From DATAEE01 sp036257535 (GTDB lineage: Bacteria > Acidobacteriota > Vicinamibacteria > Vicinamibacterales > 2-12-FULL-66-21): DNA of 61,071 bases. A program made the position numbers and the translations under genes. The stretch covers positions 1-61,071 of the forward strand of contig DATAFJ010000255.1 of NCBI GenBank assembly GCA_036257535.1, written 5' to 3'. The notes below the pieces were generated by a model that saw only the letters and a program-made list of their open reading frames with translations, made no database searches and was not told the origin of the DNA. Shown in pieces: positions 1-7,750 of the stretch (within the stretch, counting starts at the first letter, position 1; each line of letters starts with the position of its first letter).

Positions 1-407
1 GGATCGCGCGCGCACAGCAGGCGGCCGGCCTGAGGATCCCAGAGCGCGAACGCGAAATCACCCGCCAGACGCGACAGACATCCGTCACCCCAGCGCTGCC
101 AGGCTGAAAGGACGATTTCGGCGTCCGTCTGCGACTCTCCCGCACCAAACCGGACGGGAGCACCGTCAACGGCGTCGATTCGGCCGTCGCACACCAGAAC
201 GCAGCCGTGAGCGCCGGTCAGCGGCTGCGTTTCCCTGCCGGACTCGACGGTCGCCGCCAGCCGCTGATGCGCCAGCGCGACGGGGCCGAGATCGATCGTA
301 CGTGCGCCGTCGCGCCCGCGATGCGGCGCCGCACTCACCATTCGGTCGAGCGTCTCCAGATCGGCGTGACGTCCGTCGCGATGAAAGAGACCGGCGATGC
401 CGCTCAT
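1..407 (-). CDS. Asparagine-synthase-like amidotransferase (lasso C-type), N-terminal part only
   Basis: The frame from ATG at 407 runs off the left edge, leaving about 135 residues of a class II glutamine-amidotransferase domain beginning MSGIAGLFHRDG and including PHRGRDG and the stretch SRLAGDFAFALWD, both typical of AsnB-family proteins. Glutamine-hydrolysing members start MCGI, the Cys being the catalytic nucleophile after Met removal; here it is Ser. Loss of that Cys is common in lasso-peptide cyclases (McjC/C-protein type), which use the synthetase half for adenylation. The start overlaps the stop of the B2 gene by 4 bases (ATGA), so the two are translationally coupled. The ATP-binding synthetase domain lies outside the window, so cyclase versus sugar or cell-surface amidotransferase cannot be decided. 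Confidence 0.85.
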   Translation of the reverse strand, partial: MSGIAGLFHRDGRHADLETLDRMVSAAPHRGRDGARTIDLGPVALAHQRLAATVESGRETQPLTGAHGCVLVCDGRIDAVDGAPVRFGAGESQTDAEIVLSAWQRWGDGCLSRLAGDFAFALWDPQAGRLLCARD

Positions 408-820
408 GTGGATGCGTGCGGCTCTGGAAGCGCAGTCAGCGAAACATACGACTCGACACCGTCGCGGCCGATCAGCACACGATCGCTCTCGACGACCCAG
501 GCGTGCGCTTCGAGTCCGCGTCGCTTTCTGATGCCAATCCGCACCTCGTGCGGAACTCCACACGATCGCAGGATGCGCGAGAGCGCGAGCGCGCGCGGCA
601 GGCACGACGCCTGGAGCACGCCGCCGGCTGCGTCGACGAGTGCGGCGATGCGTTGGGGACTCGTCCCGGCGCCGGCTTTCAGCAGCGCCGTACGTCCGAC
701 GCGATCCGCGACGACGCGAAAAGGAAGGATCCGGAGCGCAACCGCGAACCCGGCAACGAGGAAGACCGCGCGCGCGAGCACGCGCCGCTCGTCCGCCGGC
801 AGCGCGGCGAGCCTACGCAA
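404..820 (-). CDS. Lasso-peptide B2-type transglutaminase-like peptidase
   Basis: A 138-residue protein matching the lasso biosynthesis B2 family (PF13471, transglutaminase fold). The catalytic Cys lies in ASCLPRALAL (about residue 70), the His in EAHAWVV (about residue 109), and an acidic residue follows in GRDGVE. In lasso systems this enzyme removes the leader from a precursor delivered by the PqqD-like partner. It starts with TTG at 820, overlaps the upstream PqqD-like gene by 8 bases and the downstream asparagine-synthase-like gene by 4, so the three form one translational unit. No precursor peptide gene was recognised beside it; B2-like proteins also occur in exopolysaccharide loci without a known peptide, so the substrate is open. 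Confidence 0.85.
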   Translation of the reverse strand: MRRLAALPADERRVLARAVFLVAGFAVALRILPFRVVADRVGRTALLKAGAGTSPQRIAALVDAAGGVLQASCLPRALALSRILRSCGVPHEVRIGIRKRRGLEAHAWVVESDRVLIGRDGVESYVSLTALPEPHAST

Positions 821-1085
821 CCTGCACCAGCCCGTTCCGCTCGAGCGCGTCCGCCAGGTTCAGGATGTCGCGCTCGGCCGTCGCGCGATCGACCTCGAAC
901 TCGCCGACGATGGCGTCGCAGACCGGCTCGAGAAGGCCGTGCTGCTCGATGAGGAGCCAGATGCGCGTGCCGACTTCGTCGAGCCCGAAATACGTGCCGG
1001 TGTCGAGATTGAGAAGAACAGCCTCGCCGTCCAGCTCGCGAAAAACGACTGCGTCGGACGGCTTGAGGCGGCGTGTCAGGGTCAT
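813..1085 (-). CDS. PqqD-like peptide-recognition protein (RRE)
   Basis: A 90-residue protein of the PqqD family (PF05402) with the characteristic stretch AVLLNLDTGTYFGLDEVG followed by the helical region IWLLIEQHG. PqqD-type domains are RiPP recognition elements that bind leader peptides and hand them to the processing enzyme; here the partner would be the adjacent B2 peptidase. The ATG at 1085 is preferred over a GTG at 1097 because the shorter form begins MTLTRRLKPSD as the family does and because the GTG lies inside a stem-loop. It is the first gene of the PqqD-B2-AsnB set and lies 39 bases after the PEP-CTERM gene on the same strand. Confidence 0.85.
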   Translation of the reverse strand: MTLTRRLKPSDAVVFRELDGEAVLLNLDTGTYFGLDEVGTRIWLLIEQHGLLEPVCDAIVGEFEVDRATAERDILNLADALERNGLVQVA

Positions 1086-1092
1086 GCGGCAC

Positions 1093-1116
1093 GACACCGC
1101 CGCGTGCGGCGGTGTC
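1093..1116 (-). promoter_or_regulatory. Perfect 10-bp stem-loop between PEP-CTERM and PqqD-like genes
   Basis: GACACCGCCG and CGGCGGTGTC pair perfectly around a CGTG loop, in the short gap between the PEP-CTERM stop and the PqqD-like ATG. There is no run of T after it in the direction of transcription, so it does not look like a standard intrinsic terminator. An mRNA-stability, processing or translation-damping element that sets different protein amounts for the two neighbours is plausible but inferred. Confidence 0.55.
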
Positions 1117-1124
1117 GGCCAAGT

Positions 1125-1757
1125 TTAGCGCAAGGTGCAGCGTATGCCGACTTGTCCGCCGAAGCCTCGGCGAAGCCGGATGCCGACGAGCCCGAGTCCT
1201 AGCAGCATCAGCGTAGACGGCTCGGGAACCTGCGTCGGCAAACTGAACGTGACGACGTGGTCGTTGTAGTCGCGGTCGTTCAGGGATTCGCTCAGCAGAA
1301 TGTCTTCGACCCCCATGAAGTACTGCGTCGATTCGACGCCCACTCTCCGGAAGAGCGCATACTGACCGGGGGTCGTCAAGGAGTTGGAGTAACGGCCGGT
1401 GCCGCTGTCGTAGGTAAACGCGCCGCTCGCATCCCGCCCAAGAACGCCACCGGTCCATGCGGTGATCTTAAACAGAAGCGTCGTGTCGATCGTCGGGTCG
1501 TCGAAGCTGAATGCCACGGCCTTCCCGGTTCCATCGTGGAGAAACTCGAGGCCGGAGTCCTCATACGCGTGGATCAGATAGCCGACACCCTTCAACTGGC
1601 CGTCCCACGAGAGGCCGTCCCAGAACGGCTGTTGATCGCCATCGGCGACGCCGTAGATGGACGCGACAGAAGACCACGATCCGATGGTGATGGGACCAGC
1701 GGATGCGAACGACGGCAGCAACAGCAGGAGAGCGGTGAGGGGAGCACGCAGCTTCAT
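1125..1757 (-). CDS. PEP-CTERM sorting-domain protein
   Basis: A 210-residue secreted protein. Residues 1-20 form a Sec signal peptide (MKLRAPLTALLLLLPSFASA). The C-terminus carries the exosortase sorting signal: VPEPSTLMLLGLGLVGI, a transmembrane helix, then the basic cluster RLRRG. The middle contains NDRDYNDHVV, an acidic motif typical of DUF4114-like domains of extracellular proteins. The ATG at 1757 is preferred over the upstream GTG (1790) because AGAGG lies just before it and the signal peptide then starts correctly. PEP-CTERM proteins are cleaved by exosortase and released or fixed in the exopolysaccharide matrix, agreeing with the neighbouring glycan locus. About 22 residues follow the basic cluster, longer than the usual tail. 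No exosortase gene is in the window. Confidence 0.9.
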   Translation of the reverse strand: MKLRAPLTALLLLLPSFASAGPITIGSWSSVASIYGVADGDQQPFWDGLSWDGQLKGVGYLIHAYEDSGLEFLHDGTGKAVAFSFDDPTIDTTLLFKITAWTGGVLGRDASGAFTYDSGTGRYSNSLTTPGQYALFRRVGVESTQYFMGVEDILLSESLNDRDYNDHVVTFSLPTQVPEPSTLMLLGLGLVGIRLRRGFGGQVGIRCTLR

Positions 1758-1865
1758 CAGTACCTCTTGATTGGGCTCAAGGTCACGCACGCGGCAGACT
1801 TTTAACGCGATTCAAGCGAACTGCAATCGCGTGATCGCAGCCAAAAACGGGCCGTTTCGTGTGAG

Positions 1866-1880
1866 TGACACTGAGTGTCA
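1866..1880. promoter_or_regulatory. Palindromic operator candidate in the divergent control region
   Basis: TGACACTGAGTGTCA is a 7+1+7 perfect inverted repeat in the 283 bp region (1758-2040) between the leftward PEP-CTERM unit and the rightward Wzc unit. Its position and symmetry fit a binding site for a dimeric regulator serving both directions. The DNA-binding Fis-type regulator encoded at 36174-37232 is a possible ligand, but that link is inference. The rest of this intergenic region is less GC-rich than the surroundings and holds a candidate promoter but no convincing gene. Confidence 0.45.
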
Positions 1881-1951
1881 TCTGGTTGCCGAGCTCTACT
1901 GCAGGTTCAAGACCAGGTCGCCGGTGAGGGACCGGCGGTGTCCGTTTTCGT

Positions 1952-1981
1952 TTGTCGCGCGGCTTTGCTCCGGAGTAAAAT
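1952..1981 (+). promoter_or_regulatory. Candidate sigma-70-type promoter of the Wzc unit
   Basis: TTGTCG (1952-1957), an 18-base spacer and TAAAAT (1976-1981) lie in the AT-richest part of the divergent region and point towards the gene starting at 2041. Transcription would begin near 1988, leaving a leader of about 50 bases. I searched for a sigma-54 -24/-12 site here, as known for other PEP-CTERM exopolysaccharide loci, and found no good match. Confidence 0.35.
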
Positions 1982-2040
1982 AAAGGGTCAAAATACCGAG
2001 AAAACTAACGTCTTTTCCGATAGATAGGGGCGGTGGACCT

Positions 2041-2565
2041 GTGCGGAATGTCATGGTTTTTCTCACCGTGGCAACGATGAGCGGCTCGTCGCTCGCGCCG
2101 ACGCTCGCCTTGGGTCAAGTCGCCTCTGGAGAAGACCGAGATCTGCCTGCGTCAAGAACCATTGCGGCTCTCCCCACGATCGTCATCGGTTATCTGTGGG
2201 CCGCCGACAGTTCGCCAATCCCGAACGCCACGCTCAGGCTTCGCAATGTTGTAACCGGACGCGTCGAGCACTCCGTGACGTCGGATGAAAAGGGCGAGTT
2301 CAGCTTCTCCGACATCGAGGGCGGAACCTACCTGGTGGAGTACGTCGACAGCGCGGATCGAGTGCTGGCGGTGGGCAGCGTCTTCAGCATCGCGCCGGGC
2401 GAAACCGTATCGACGTTCGTGCGTCTCGCGGAACAGCGTCGGATCGGCGGCGTGTTCATGATGATCGGATCGGCTGCGGTGACCGCGGCGGCGAGCCTGG
2501 GCGTGACCGCTGTGGCGCCACCTGGCCCCGCAGGCCCTGGCCGGCCAATCTCACCGAACCGATAG
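2041..2565 (+). CDS. Small secreted protein with carboxypeptidase-regulatory-like (Cna-B) domain
   Basis: A 174-residue protein starting with GTG at 2041; the longer start is kept because it supplies the Arg of the signal-peptide n-region (MRNVMVFLTVATMSGSSLAP). Residues about 47-115 form a single beta-sandwich repeat of the CarboxypepD_reg/SdrD-B kind, with GYLWAADSSPIPNATL, SDEKGEFSFSDIEGGTY and a final FSIAPGET strand. A hydrophobic segment (about 137-158) and a Pro/Gly-rich tail follow, so it may be anchored in a membrane. It is the first gene of the Wzc-Wzy unit and precedes the kinase by 3 bases. Such small sandwich proteins are common beside exopolysaccharide genes; the precise role is unknown. 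Confidence 0.75.
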   Translation: MRNVMVFLTVATMSGSSLAPTLALGQVASGEDRDLPASRTIAALPTIVIGYLWAADSSPIPNATLRLRNVVTGRVEHSVTSDEKGEFSFSDIEGGTYLVEYVDSADRVLAVGSVFSIAPGETVSTFVRLAEQRRIGGVFMMIGSAAVTAAASLGVTAVAPPGPAGPGRPISPNR

Positions 2566-2568
2566 GAC

Positions 2569-4842
2569 ATGTTCGATCCGAAAGAGATCGCGCCGGCGGC
2601 CAACGGATCCACTGCCGCCCCGCCGCTGCCGGTCTCCGTTCAGTCCGTACACCTGCTCGATCGTCTCAGCATCCTCTTCCGTCATCGCCGGCTCGCGCTC
2701 GCAGCGTTTGCGATCACGGTCGGCCTCATGATGGCGCAGACCTATTCGACGATTCCGCAATACCGCGCGAGGGCGCAGATCCTCATCCAGGACGAGCGCT
2801 CGACCGCCGTCGGCGCGCTCAACGCGAACGATCCGTCGTACTGGCAGGATCCCGAGCCGTACTACAACACGCAGTACCGGATCCTGCAGAGCCGCGGCCT
2901 CGCGCGCCGCGTAGTGAAGCGCCTCGATCTCGCGATCGTCCCGGAATTCAACGGGACCATGACCTCGCCGGGCGGACCGCCGGCGCTCGTGCGGACGGTG
3001 CGGTCGCGGCTGACGGGCGCCGCGCGCCGCGCGTTCCTCGCTGTCACGGGCCGCGGAGAGGCACGGCCTGCCGAACCGCCCGCCCCAGACGAGACGGCGC
3101 AGGAAGCGGCGCTCATCAGCGCCTTCCTGGGGCGCGTCCAGGTTGCGCCGGTGCGAGGGACGCGGCTCGTCGACGTCTACGTCACCGCGGCGGACCCGGC
3201 GTTCGCAGCGAAAGCGGCGGATGCGCTCGCCGAGGAGTACGTTCAGCAGAACCTCGAGCTGAAGCTCGGCAACATCCAGAAATCGCTCGCGTGGCTCGAC
3301 GAGGAGCTGAAGCGGCAGCAGTTGAAGATCACGAATAGCGAGAGCGCGCTCACCGAATATCGCACCCGGCAGAACGCGCCCTCGCTCGACAGCCGCCAGA
3401 ACATCGTCGTGGCTCGGCTGAATCAGCTGAACGATGCGGTCACGAGCGCGCGGACGACCCGCGCGCAGCGCGAGGCGCTTTACCGCCAGGTTCAGAACCT
3501 CGATCCGGAGCGGATGCCGGCCGAAGGGTTCCCCGCAGTTGCGCAGAGCCCCGCCGTCGTCGAGGCGCGGACGCGGCTTTCAACGCTGGAGGCGCAGAAG
3601 GCAAGCCTGACGGGCCGCTATGGACCACAGCATCCTGAGATGGTGAAGCTCGAGACGCAGATCGAGGATGCGCGGCGGCAGATTCGCGTCGAGGCGGGCA
3701 AGGTCATCGAGCAGCTCCGCAGCGACTATCGTGCCGCGCTCTCCCAGGAACAGAGCCTCGCGGCGTCGCTCGAAGAACAGAAGCGCGCCGCCCTCGAGCT
3801 CGACAAGAAGAGCGCGGACTATTCGGTGCTCGAGCGGCAGGCGGAAAGCGACCGGAAGGTCTTCGAGTCGCTCCTGCAGCAGCAGAAGGAACTGAGCGTC
3901 ATCGGCAACAGCCGGGCGAACAACGTCCACGTGCAGGACCGCGCGGAGGTCCCCGGGGCGCCGTTCACGCCGAACCCGCGCCGCGACTGGATCATGGCGG
4001 TACTGCTCGGCGCAGGTGTGGCGGTCGCGCTCGCGTTTGGCGCGGAATATCTGGACGACACGGTCAAGACGCCGGACGACATCACGCGGCGCCTGAAGCT
4101 TCCGCTCCTCGGGCTCGTTCCAGCGGTGCCGGGGAAGGAAGGACCGCTCCTGACCGGCGCGGTCCCGCACGATTTCGGCGAGGCGTTCAGATCGCTGCGC
4201 ACGTCGCTCGTCTTCACGAGCGGCAGCGAGGCGGCACGGGTCATCGGCGTCACGAGCACGCAGCCGCTCGAGGGCAAGACGACGATTGCGTGCAACCTCG
4301 CGGCGGCGCTCGCCCTCGGCGGCGCGCGCGTCCTGCTGATCGACGCCGACATGCGCCGGCCGGGCCTACACAGGGCGATGTCGCTGCAGAACGCCGTCGG
4401 GCTGTCGCATCTGCTCGTCGGCCAGGCGCGGGTGCGCGACGCCGTCCAGCGGACGAGCGAGCCCAACCTCTTCGTCATCACCGCGGGCCGGACGCCCCCC
4501 AACCCGTCGGAGCTCCTCTCGGCGGAACGCATGAAGGCGTTCCTGCAGAACCTTCAGTCCGGTCCGTTCGACTGGGTCATCCTCGATACGCCGCCGGTCC
4601 TGGCCGTGACCGACGCCGTCATCCTCGCGTCTGCCGTATCGGGCGTGGTGTTCGTCATCGGATCGGAAATGACGCGGCGGGTACATGCCGAACGGGCGCT
4701 CGAGACGCTCCGGACGAGCCGGCCGAACGTCGTGGGCGCCGTGCTGAACCGGGTGGACTTCGACGCGAACAAGTATTACTACTCGCGCTATTACGGCTAC
4801 CACTACAAGAGCTACTACGGACCTCCGGCCGCAAGTGCCTGA
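2569..4842 (+). CDS. Wzc-type polysaccharide co-polymerase and tyrosine autokinase
   Basis: A 757-residue inner-membrane BY-kinase. Order: Wzz domain with a first membrane helix near residues 43-62, a long periplasmic coiled-coil region (about 200-440, many Gln/Glu/Arg heptads), a GNVR-type segment, a second helix (about 470-490), then a cytoplasmic ATPase with Walker A' (STQPLEGKTT), Walker A'-adjacent LLIDADMRRPG and Walker B WVILDTPPV. The tail KYYYSRYYGYHYKSYYG holds nine tyrosines, the autophosphorylation cluster that controls oligomer state. Together with the Wza-like protein at 34160 it would set chain length and export of the glycan. The following Wzy-like gene overlaps it by 8 bases. 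Confidence 0.95.
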   Translation: MFDPKEIAPAANGSTAAPPLPVSVQSVHLLDRLSILFRHRRLALAAFAITVGLMMAQTYSTIPQYRARAQILIQDERSTAVGALNANDPSYWQDPEPYYNTQYRILQSRGLARRVVKRLDLAIVPEFNGTMTSPGGPPALVRTVRSRLTGAARRAFLAVTGRGEARPAEPPAPDETAQEAALISAFLGRVQVAPVRGTRLVDVYVTAADPAFAAKAADALAEEYVQQNLELKLGNIQKSLAWLDEELKRQQLKITNSESALTEYRTRQNAPSLDSRQNIVVARLNQLNDAVTSARTTRAQREALYRQVQNLDPERMPAEGFPAVAQSPAVVEARTRLSTLEAQKASLTGRYGPQHPEMVKLETQIEDARRQIRVEAGKVIEQLRSDYRAALSQEQSLAASLEEQKRAALELDKKSADYSVLERQAESDRKVFESLLQQQKELSVIGNSRANNVHVQDRAEVPGAPFTPNPRRDWIMAVLLGAGVAVALAFGAEYLDDTVKTPDDITRRLKLPLLGLVPAVPGKEGPLLTGAVPHDFGEAFRSLRTSLVFTSGSEAARVIGVTSTQPLEGKTTIACNLAAALALGGARVLLIDADMRRPGLHRAMSLQNAVGLSHLLVGQARVRDAVQRTSEPNLFVITAGRTPPNPSELLSAERMKAFLQNLQSGPFDWVILDTPPVLAVTDAVILASAVSGVVFVIGSEMTRRVHAERALETLRTSRPNVVGAVLNRVDFDANKYYYSRYYGYHYKSYYGPPAASA

Positions 4843-6193
4843 CGCGGAGCGCGCCACCTGGCAGGCACGGGCCGGGTGCGGCCTGGCCATCGGCGCGCTG
4901 TTCGCGTTCGGCGGTGTGTACCTGCCGGCCGCCATCACACTCGCGGCGGTCGCCGCTCTCAGCGCCGCCGTCGTCCGGCCCGCGCTCGCGCGCGGCGACG
5001 TCCGCATCCTGGATGCAGCACTCGTCGCCTGTCTCATATGTGCCGCGCTCCAGATCGTCCCCCTGCCGGCGTCGATCGTCGGAGCGCTCTCCCCCGCTTC
5101 GCTCCGTCTGTGGGGCGAGCTGTCGCTCGGCGGCCCGCCGAGCCGCGCCGCGCTCTCGATCCTGCCCTCCGGCAGCGTGCACGCGCTCCTCGTGCTCGCG
5201 ACGGCAGTCACCGTCTTCTGGATGACACGCGAAACGTTCCGTGTGGCCGGCGTCAGGGCAGCGGCGCGAGCGGTCGCGTTTGCCGGCTTCGTCGTGTCGC
5301 TCATCGCGGTCGCGCAAAGCGTCACGGCGAGAGGGCTCATGTACTGGACCTGGCGGCCGACGTTCGAGGGCCCCGAACCGTTCGGGCCGTTCGTGAACCG
5401 CAACCATTTCGCCACCTGGGTGGCGTTGGCGATCCCGCTGTGTCTGGGTTATCTTGCGGCTCGATCGCGCGGCCGCGATCCCCGCGACGCGATGCGGCCG
5501 CTCGGCGCGCGACTCGCGCGAGCGCTCGACGGCCGGACGCTGTTTCTCCTGGCTGCGGCCGTGACGATGAGCGCGGCGTTGATGCTGACGTTGTCCCGCT
5601 CCGGCATCGGGGCGCTCGCGGTCGCGCTGGCGTGGGCATGGTGGCTGACGAGGGAGCGGCATGGCCGGGGGAAGCGGTGGGGTTTGGCGACCGCCGTCCT
5701 GCTGGCGGGCGTCGCGGTGCTCTGGAACGCGCCGACGCTCATCAGCCGCTTCGGCCGCGTATCGGTCGGCTACGCGGACCGGATCATGATCTGGCGCGAG
5801 ACGCTGCCGATCGTGCGAGACTTCTGGGCGACGGGATCGGGACTTGGGACGTTCGAATCGTCGATGGCCTTCTACCAGCAGTCGGACCGCTCGGTCTTCT
5901 TCAATCAGGCGCACAGCGAATATCTGCAGCTGGCCTCGGAGGGCGGCCTGCTCGTGGGGTTGCCGGTCGCCGCTGCAGCGGTGGCGTTCTGGCGCCTGGC
6001 AGCCGCGCGGCTGCGCGCCGACGCCACGTGGATGTACTGGCTCCGGGCGGGAGCCGCGACCGGCCTCGTCGCGGCGGCGCTGCAATCGATCTGGGAGAAC
6101 GGCCTCCGCATACCTGCCAACGCCCTGCTCGCGGCGATCCTGGCAGCGATCGTGGTCCACGAGCCGCACTCCAACGGCCGCCCGCACCCCTGA
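4835..6193 (+). CDS. O-antigen-ligase/Wzy-like polymerase (first of two)
   Basis: A 452-residue polytopic membrane protein starting with GTG at 4835, inside the end of the kinase gene. About eleven hydrophobic helices are interrupted by a large periplasmic loop holding the Wzy_C/WaaL-type pattern: GYADRIMIWRETLPIVRDF, then GTGLGTF-like GSGLGTFESSMAFY and FFNQAHSEYLQLASEGG. The Arg and His of this loop are those conserved in O-antigen ligases and polymerases. It should join lipid-linked repeat units on the outer face of the inner membrane, or transfer the finished chain to an acceptor. A second protein of the superfamily is encoded at 28802-30199; which one polymerises is not decidable from sequence. 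Confidence 0.88.
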   Translation: MPDAERATWQARAGCGLAIGALFAFGGVYLPAAITLAAVAALSAAVVRPALARGDVRILDAALVACLICAALQIVPLPASIVGALSPASLRLWGELSLGGPPSRAALSILPSGSVHALLVLATAVTVFWMTRETFRVAGVRAAARAVAFAGFVVSLIAVAQSVTARGLMYWTWRPTFEGPEPFGPFVNRNHFATWVALAIPLCLGYLAARSRGRDPRDAMRPLGARLARALDGRTLFLLAAAVTMSAALMLTLSRSGIGALAVALAWAWWLTRERHGRGKRWGLATAVLLAGVAVLWNAPTLISRFGRVSVGYADRIMIWRETLPIVRDFWATGSGLGTFESSMAFYQQSDRSVFFNQAHSEYLQLASEGGLLVGLPVAAAAVAFWRLAAARLRADATWMYWLRAGAATGLVAAALQSIWENGLRIPANALLAAILAAIVVHEPHSNGRPHP

Positions 6194-6194
6194 C

Positions 6195-6905
6195 ATGTCG
6201 CTTCGCGTCGGCTTCGACCTCGACGGCGTCATCGCCGACTTTCGAACCGCCTTCGCGGCCGCGTCGCGAGGCGAGGCGTCCGTGGACCCGATCGAGGCGG
6301 CGGTCGGCCTGACCGAGGCGGAGATCAAACGGGCGTGGAAGGACGTCAGCGCGGCGCACAACTGGTGGACGAGAGTGCTTCCGTACGAGCCCGCGCAGAT
6401 CGCGCGGTTGTACGCCCTCGCGCGACGTCACAAGTGGGAAGTGTTCTTCCTCACGAAGCGGCCGGGTACCGCGGGCGACTCCGTGCAGGTGCAGTCGCAG
6501 TGGTGGCTGGAGCAGCACGGCTACTACCTGCCTTCGGTGCTCACGGTTCCGGGATCCCGGGGCGAGATTGCGAACGGGCTGCGACTCGACGTCGTGGTTG
6601 ACGATCAGCAGCTCAACTGCGTCGAGGTCATCAGCGCGTCATCTGCGAAGGCGATGCTCATGCTGCGCGACCCGGCGCTGCGCCAGATGCGCGACCACGC
6701 TATGAGCCGGGGCATCGGCGTCGTGTCGAGCCTGGAAGAGTCGCTGAACGTGCTGGAAGGGCTGCAGGACGTGCTGCCCCACCGCCGCGGACGGCTGCTG
6801 CGGCTCGTGGACTGGTTCCCGGGCGCCAAGCGTGACGGCGAGCCGCTGCCGTTGAACCCGCGGATCGAGCGGCCGCTACCGGCCGCGGATTCCACGGAGT
6901 CGTAA
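6195..6905 (+). CDS. HAD-superfamily phosphatase (5'-nucleotidase-like)
   Basis: A 236-residue protein with ATG at 6195, one base after the stop of the Wzy-like gene. HAD motif I is FDLDGVIADF (residues about 6-15, nucleophile Asp and acid/base Asp), motif II is the Thr of FFLTKRP, and the acidic pair of motif IV is in VVVDDQQ. The arrangement resembles the NT5C/pyrimidine 5'-nucleotidase-like group (PF06941). The C-terminal 70 residues are a Pro/Arg-rich extension. Location at the end of the Wzc unit suggests a role on a sugar-nucleotide or phosphorylated intermediate, but the substrate is not visible. Its stop codon is followed directly by a repeat array. Confidence 0.75.
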   Translation: MSLRVGFDLDGVIADFRTAFAAASRGEASVDPIEAAVGLTEAEIKRAWKDVSAAHNWWTRVLPYEPAQIARLYALARRHKWEVFFLTKRPGTAGDSVQVQSQWWLEQHGYYLPSVLTVPGSRGEIANGLRLDVVVDDQQLNCVEVISASSAKAMLMLRDPALRQMRDHAMSRGIGVVSSLEESLNVLEGLQDVLPHRRGRLLRLVDWFPGAKRDGEPLPLNPRIERPLPAADSTES

Positions 6906-6910
6906 ACGCC

Positions 6911-6999
6911 TACGAGCCACGGAACACGCGGAAAACTATCTCGATACGAGCCGCGGAATACGCAGAGTACGCGGATGATCTCGGTACGAACCGCGGAAC
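6911..6999. repeat. TCCGCGNNN repeat array, copy 1 (minus orientation)
   Basis: Read on the minus strand this stretch contains TCCGCGTAC, TCTGCGTAT and TCCGCGGCT in 9-base register, followed by CGTATC and further TCCGCG/TTCCGTGG units. The same 33-base core occurs with few mismatches in the opposite orientation at 7786-7818, so the two copies flank the decayed region between them as inverted repeats. The array begins five bases after the HAD gene stop. Confidence 0.7.
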
Positions 7000-7002
7000 C
7001 GA

Positions 7003-7722
7003 ATGACGAGATTTGGACAGCGTCGACTAATCGCGACCGCGCTTAGCGCAGCCGTGGCGATTGCAGTTGTCAACGGACGCGTCTACTACGTCCGTCACAA
7101 GGTAAACGACGCCGACCTGCTTTGGAATGCTCGCGAGGCGAGGCGTACGTGTTCGTCGGATCCATGAGGCAGGGCTGGGACGGCAGCTATCTGGACTGGG
7201 CCGGGATGATCGTCACCTCGCGCCTGGGATTGATCACGCCCCATCGATCCGGAGTCGGCTCGAGATTTTCAAACAAACTCGAAGACGTAGATGTAGCAGT
7301 GGTTACACGGGTTGACGCTGCGAGTTACTCGATAGAAATTGGGAGACCCAACCTGCGAAACCATGCATACAACGAGTCTTCAGGTAACGTCGAACGCGCA
7401 CCCCTGACAGTTTGCAAAGACCAAAGGGGCCGGTCAGCAAAGCAATTCGTCACCCAACGTCGAGTGCTAATGGTGCCCTGCTCCGCTCTCACGATACTGG
7501 CGTGCGGCGGCCCGGAGGCGCTGACCGCCAAGGAGCCGTGGCCGGTATCGTAAACGTCGAGAGCTTGGCGGCTGGCCGGGATCAGCTGATATTCGCGAGT
7601 TCGACGGAGCTCACGTCGTCGTCGGACGTTTCAACAGCCACAAAAAGGGGCATTTCGGCGACTTCGCCGGCGCGCTGGAAGAGATTCGGGGTATCGAACG
7701 CTCAGACCCATCGCACCGATAG
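7003..7722 (+). pseudogene. Frameshifted remnant of an unidentified secreted or membrane protein
   Basis: ATG at 7003 opens a frame with an N-terminal hydrophobic segment (LIATALSAAVAIAVV) ending at a stop at 7165-7167; homology-like sense continues in another frame as EAYVFVGSMRQGWDGSYLDW, followed by AGMIVTSRLGLITP, to about 7340, and in a third frame as DIREFDGAHVVVGRFNSHKK and GHFGDFAGALEEIRG, ending at 7722. The protein-like pieces lie in consistent order on one strand, so this looks like one gene broken by at least two frameshifts. Base composition is lower in GC than the neighbours. I do not recognise the family. The remaining bases up to 7750 show no gene. Confidence 0.5.
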
Positions 7723-7750
7723 CGGGTCGCGTCGCACGGTCCGGCACCCA

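Noticed and set aside
1778..1860. Sigma-54 promoter for the PEP-CTERM gene
   Set aside because: The best candidate has GA instead of GG at -24, so it fails the invariant bases.
1783..1881. 32-codon minus-strand frame (MTLSVTHTKRPVFGCDHAIA...) as lasso precursor upstream of the PEP-CTERM gene
   Set aside because: An Asp could fall at ring position 7 or 9, but the leader would be under ten residues, there is no YxxP motif or ribosome site, and its start is made by the palindrome. Too weak to call.
7325..7531. Minus-strand frame in the decayed island as a transposase remnant
   Set aside because: Contains no recognisable catalytic motif; the protein-like pieces are on the plus strand.
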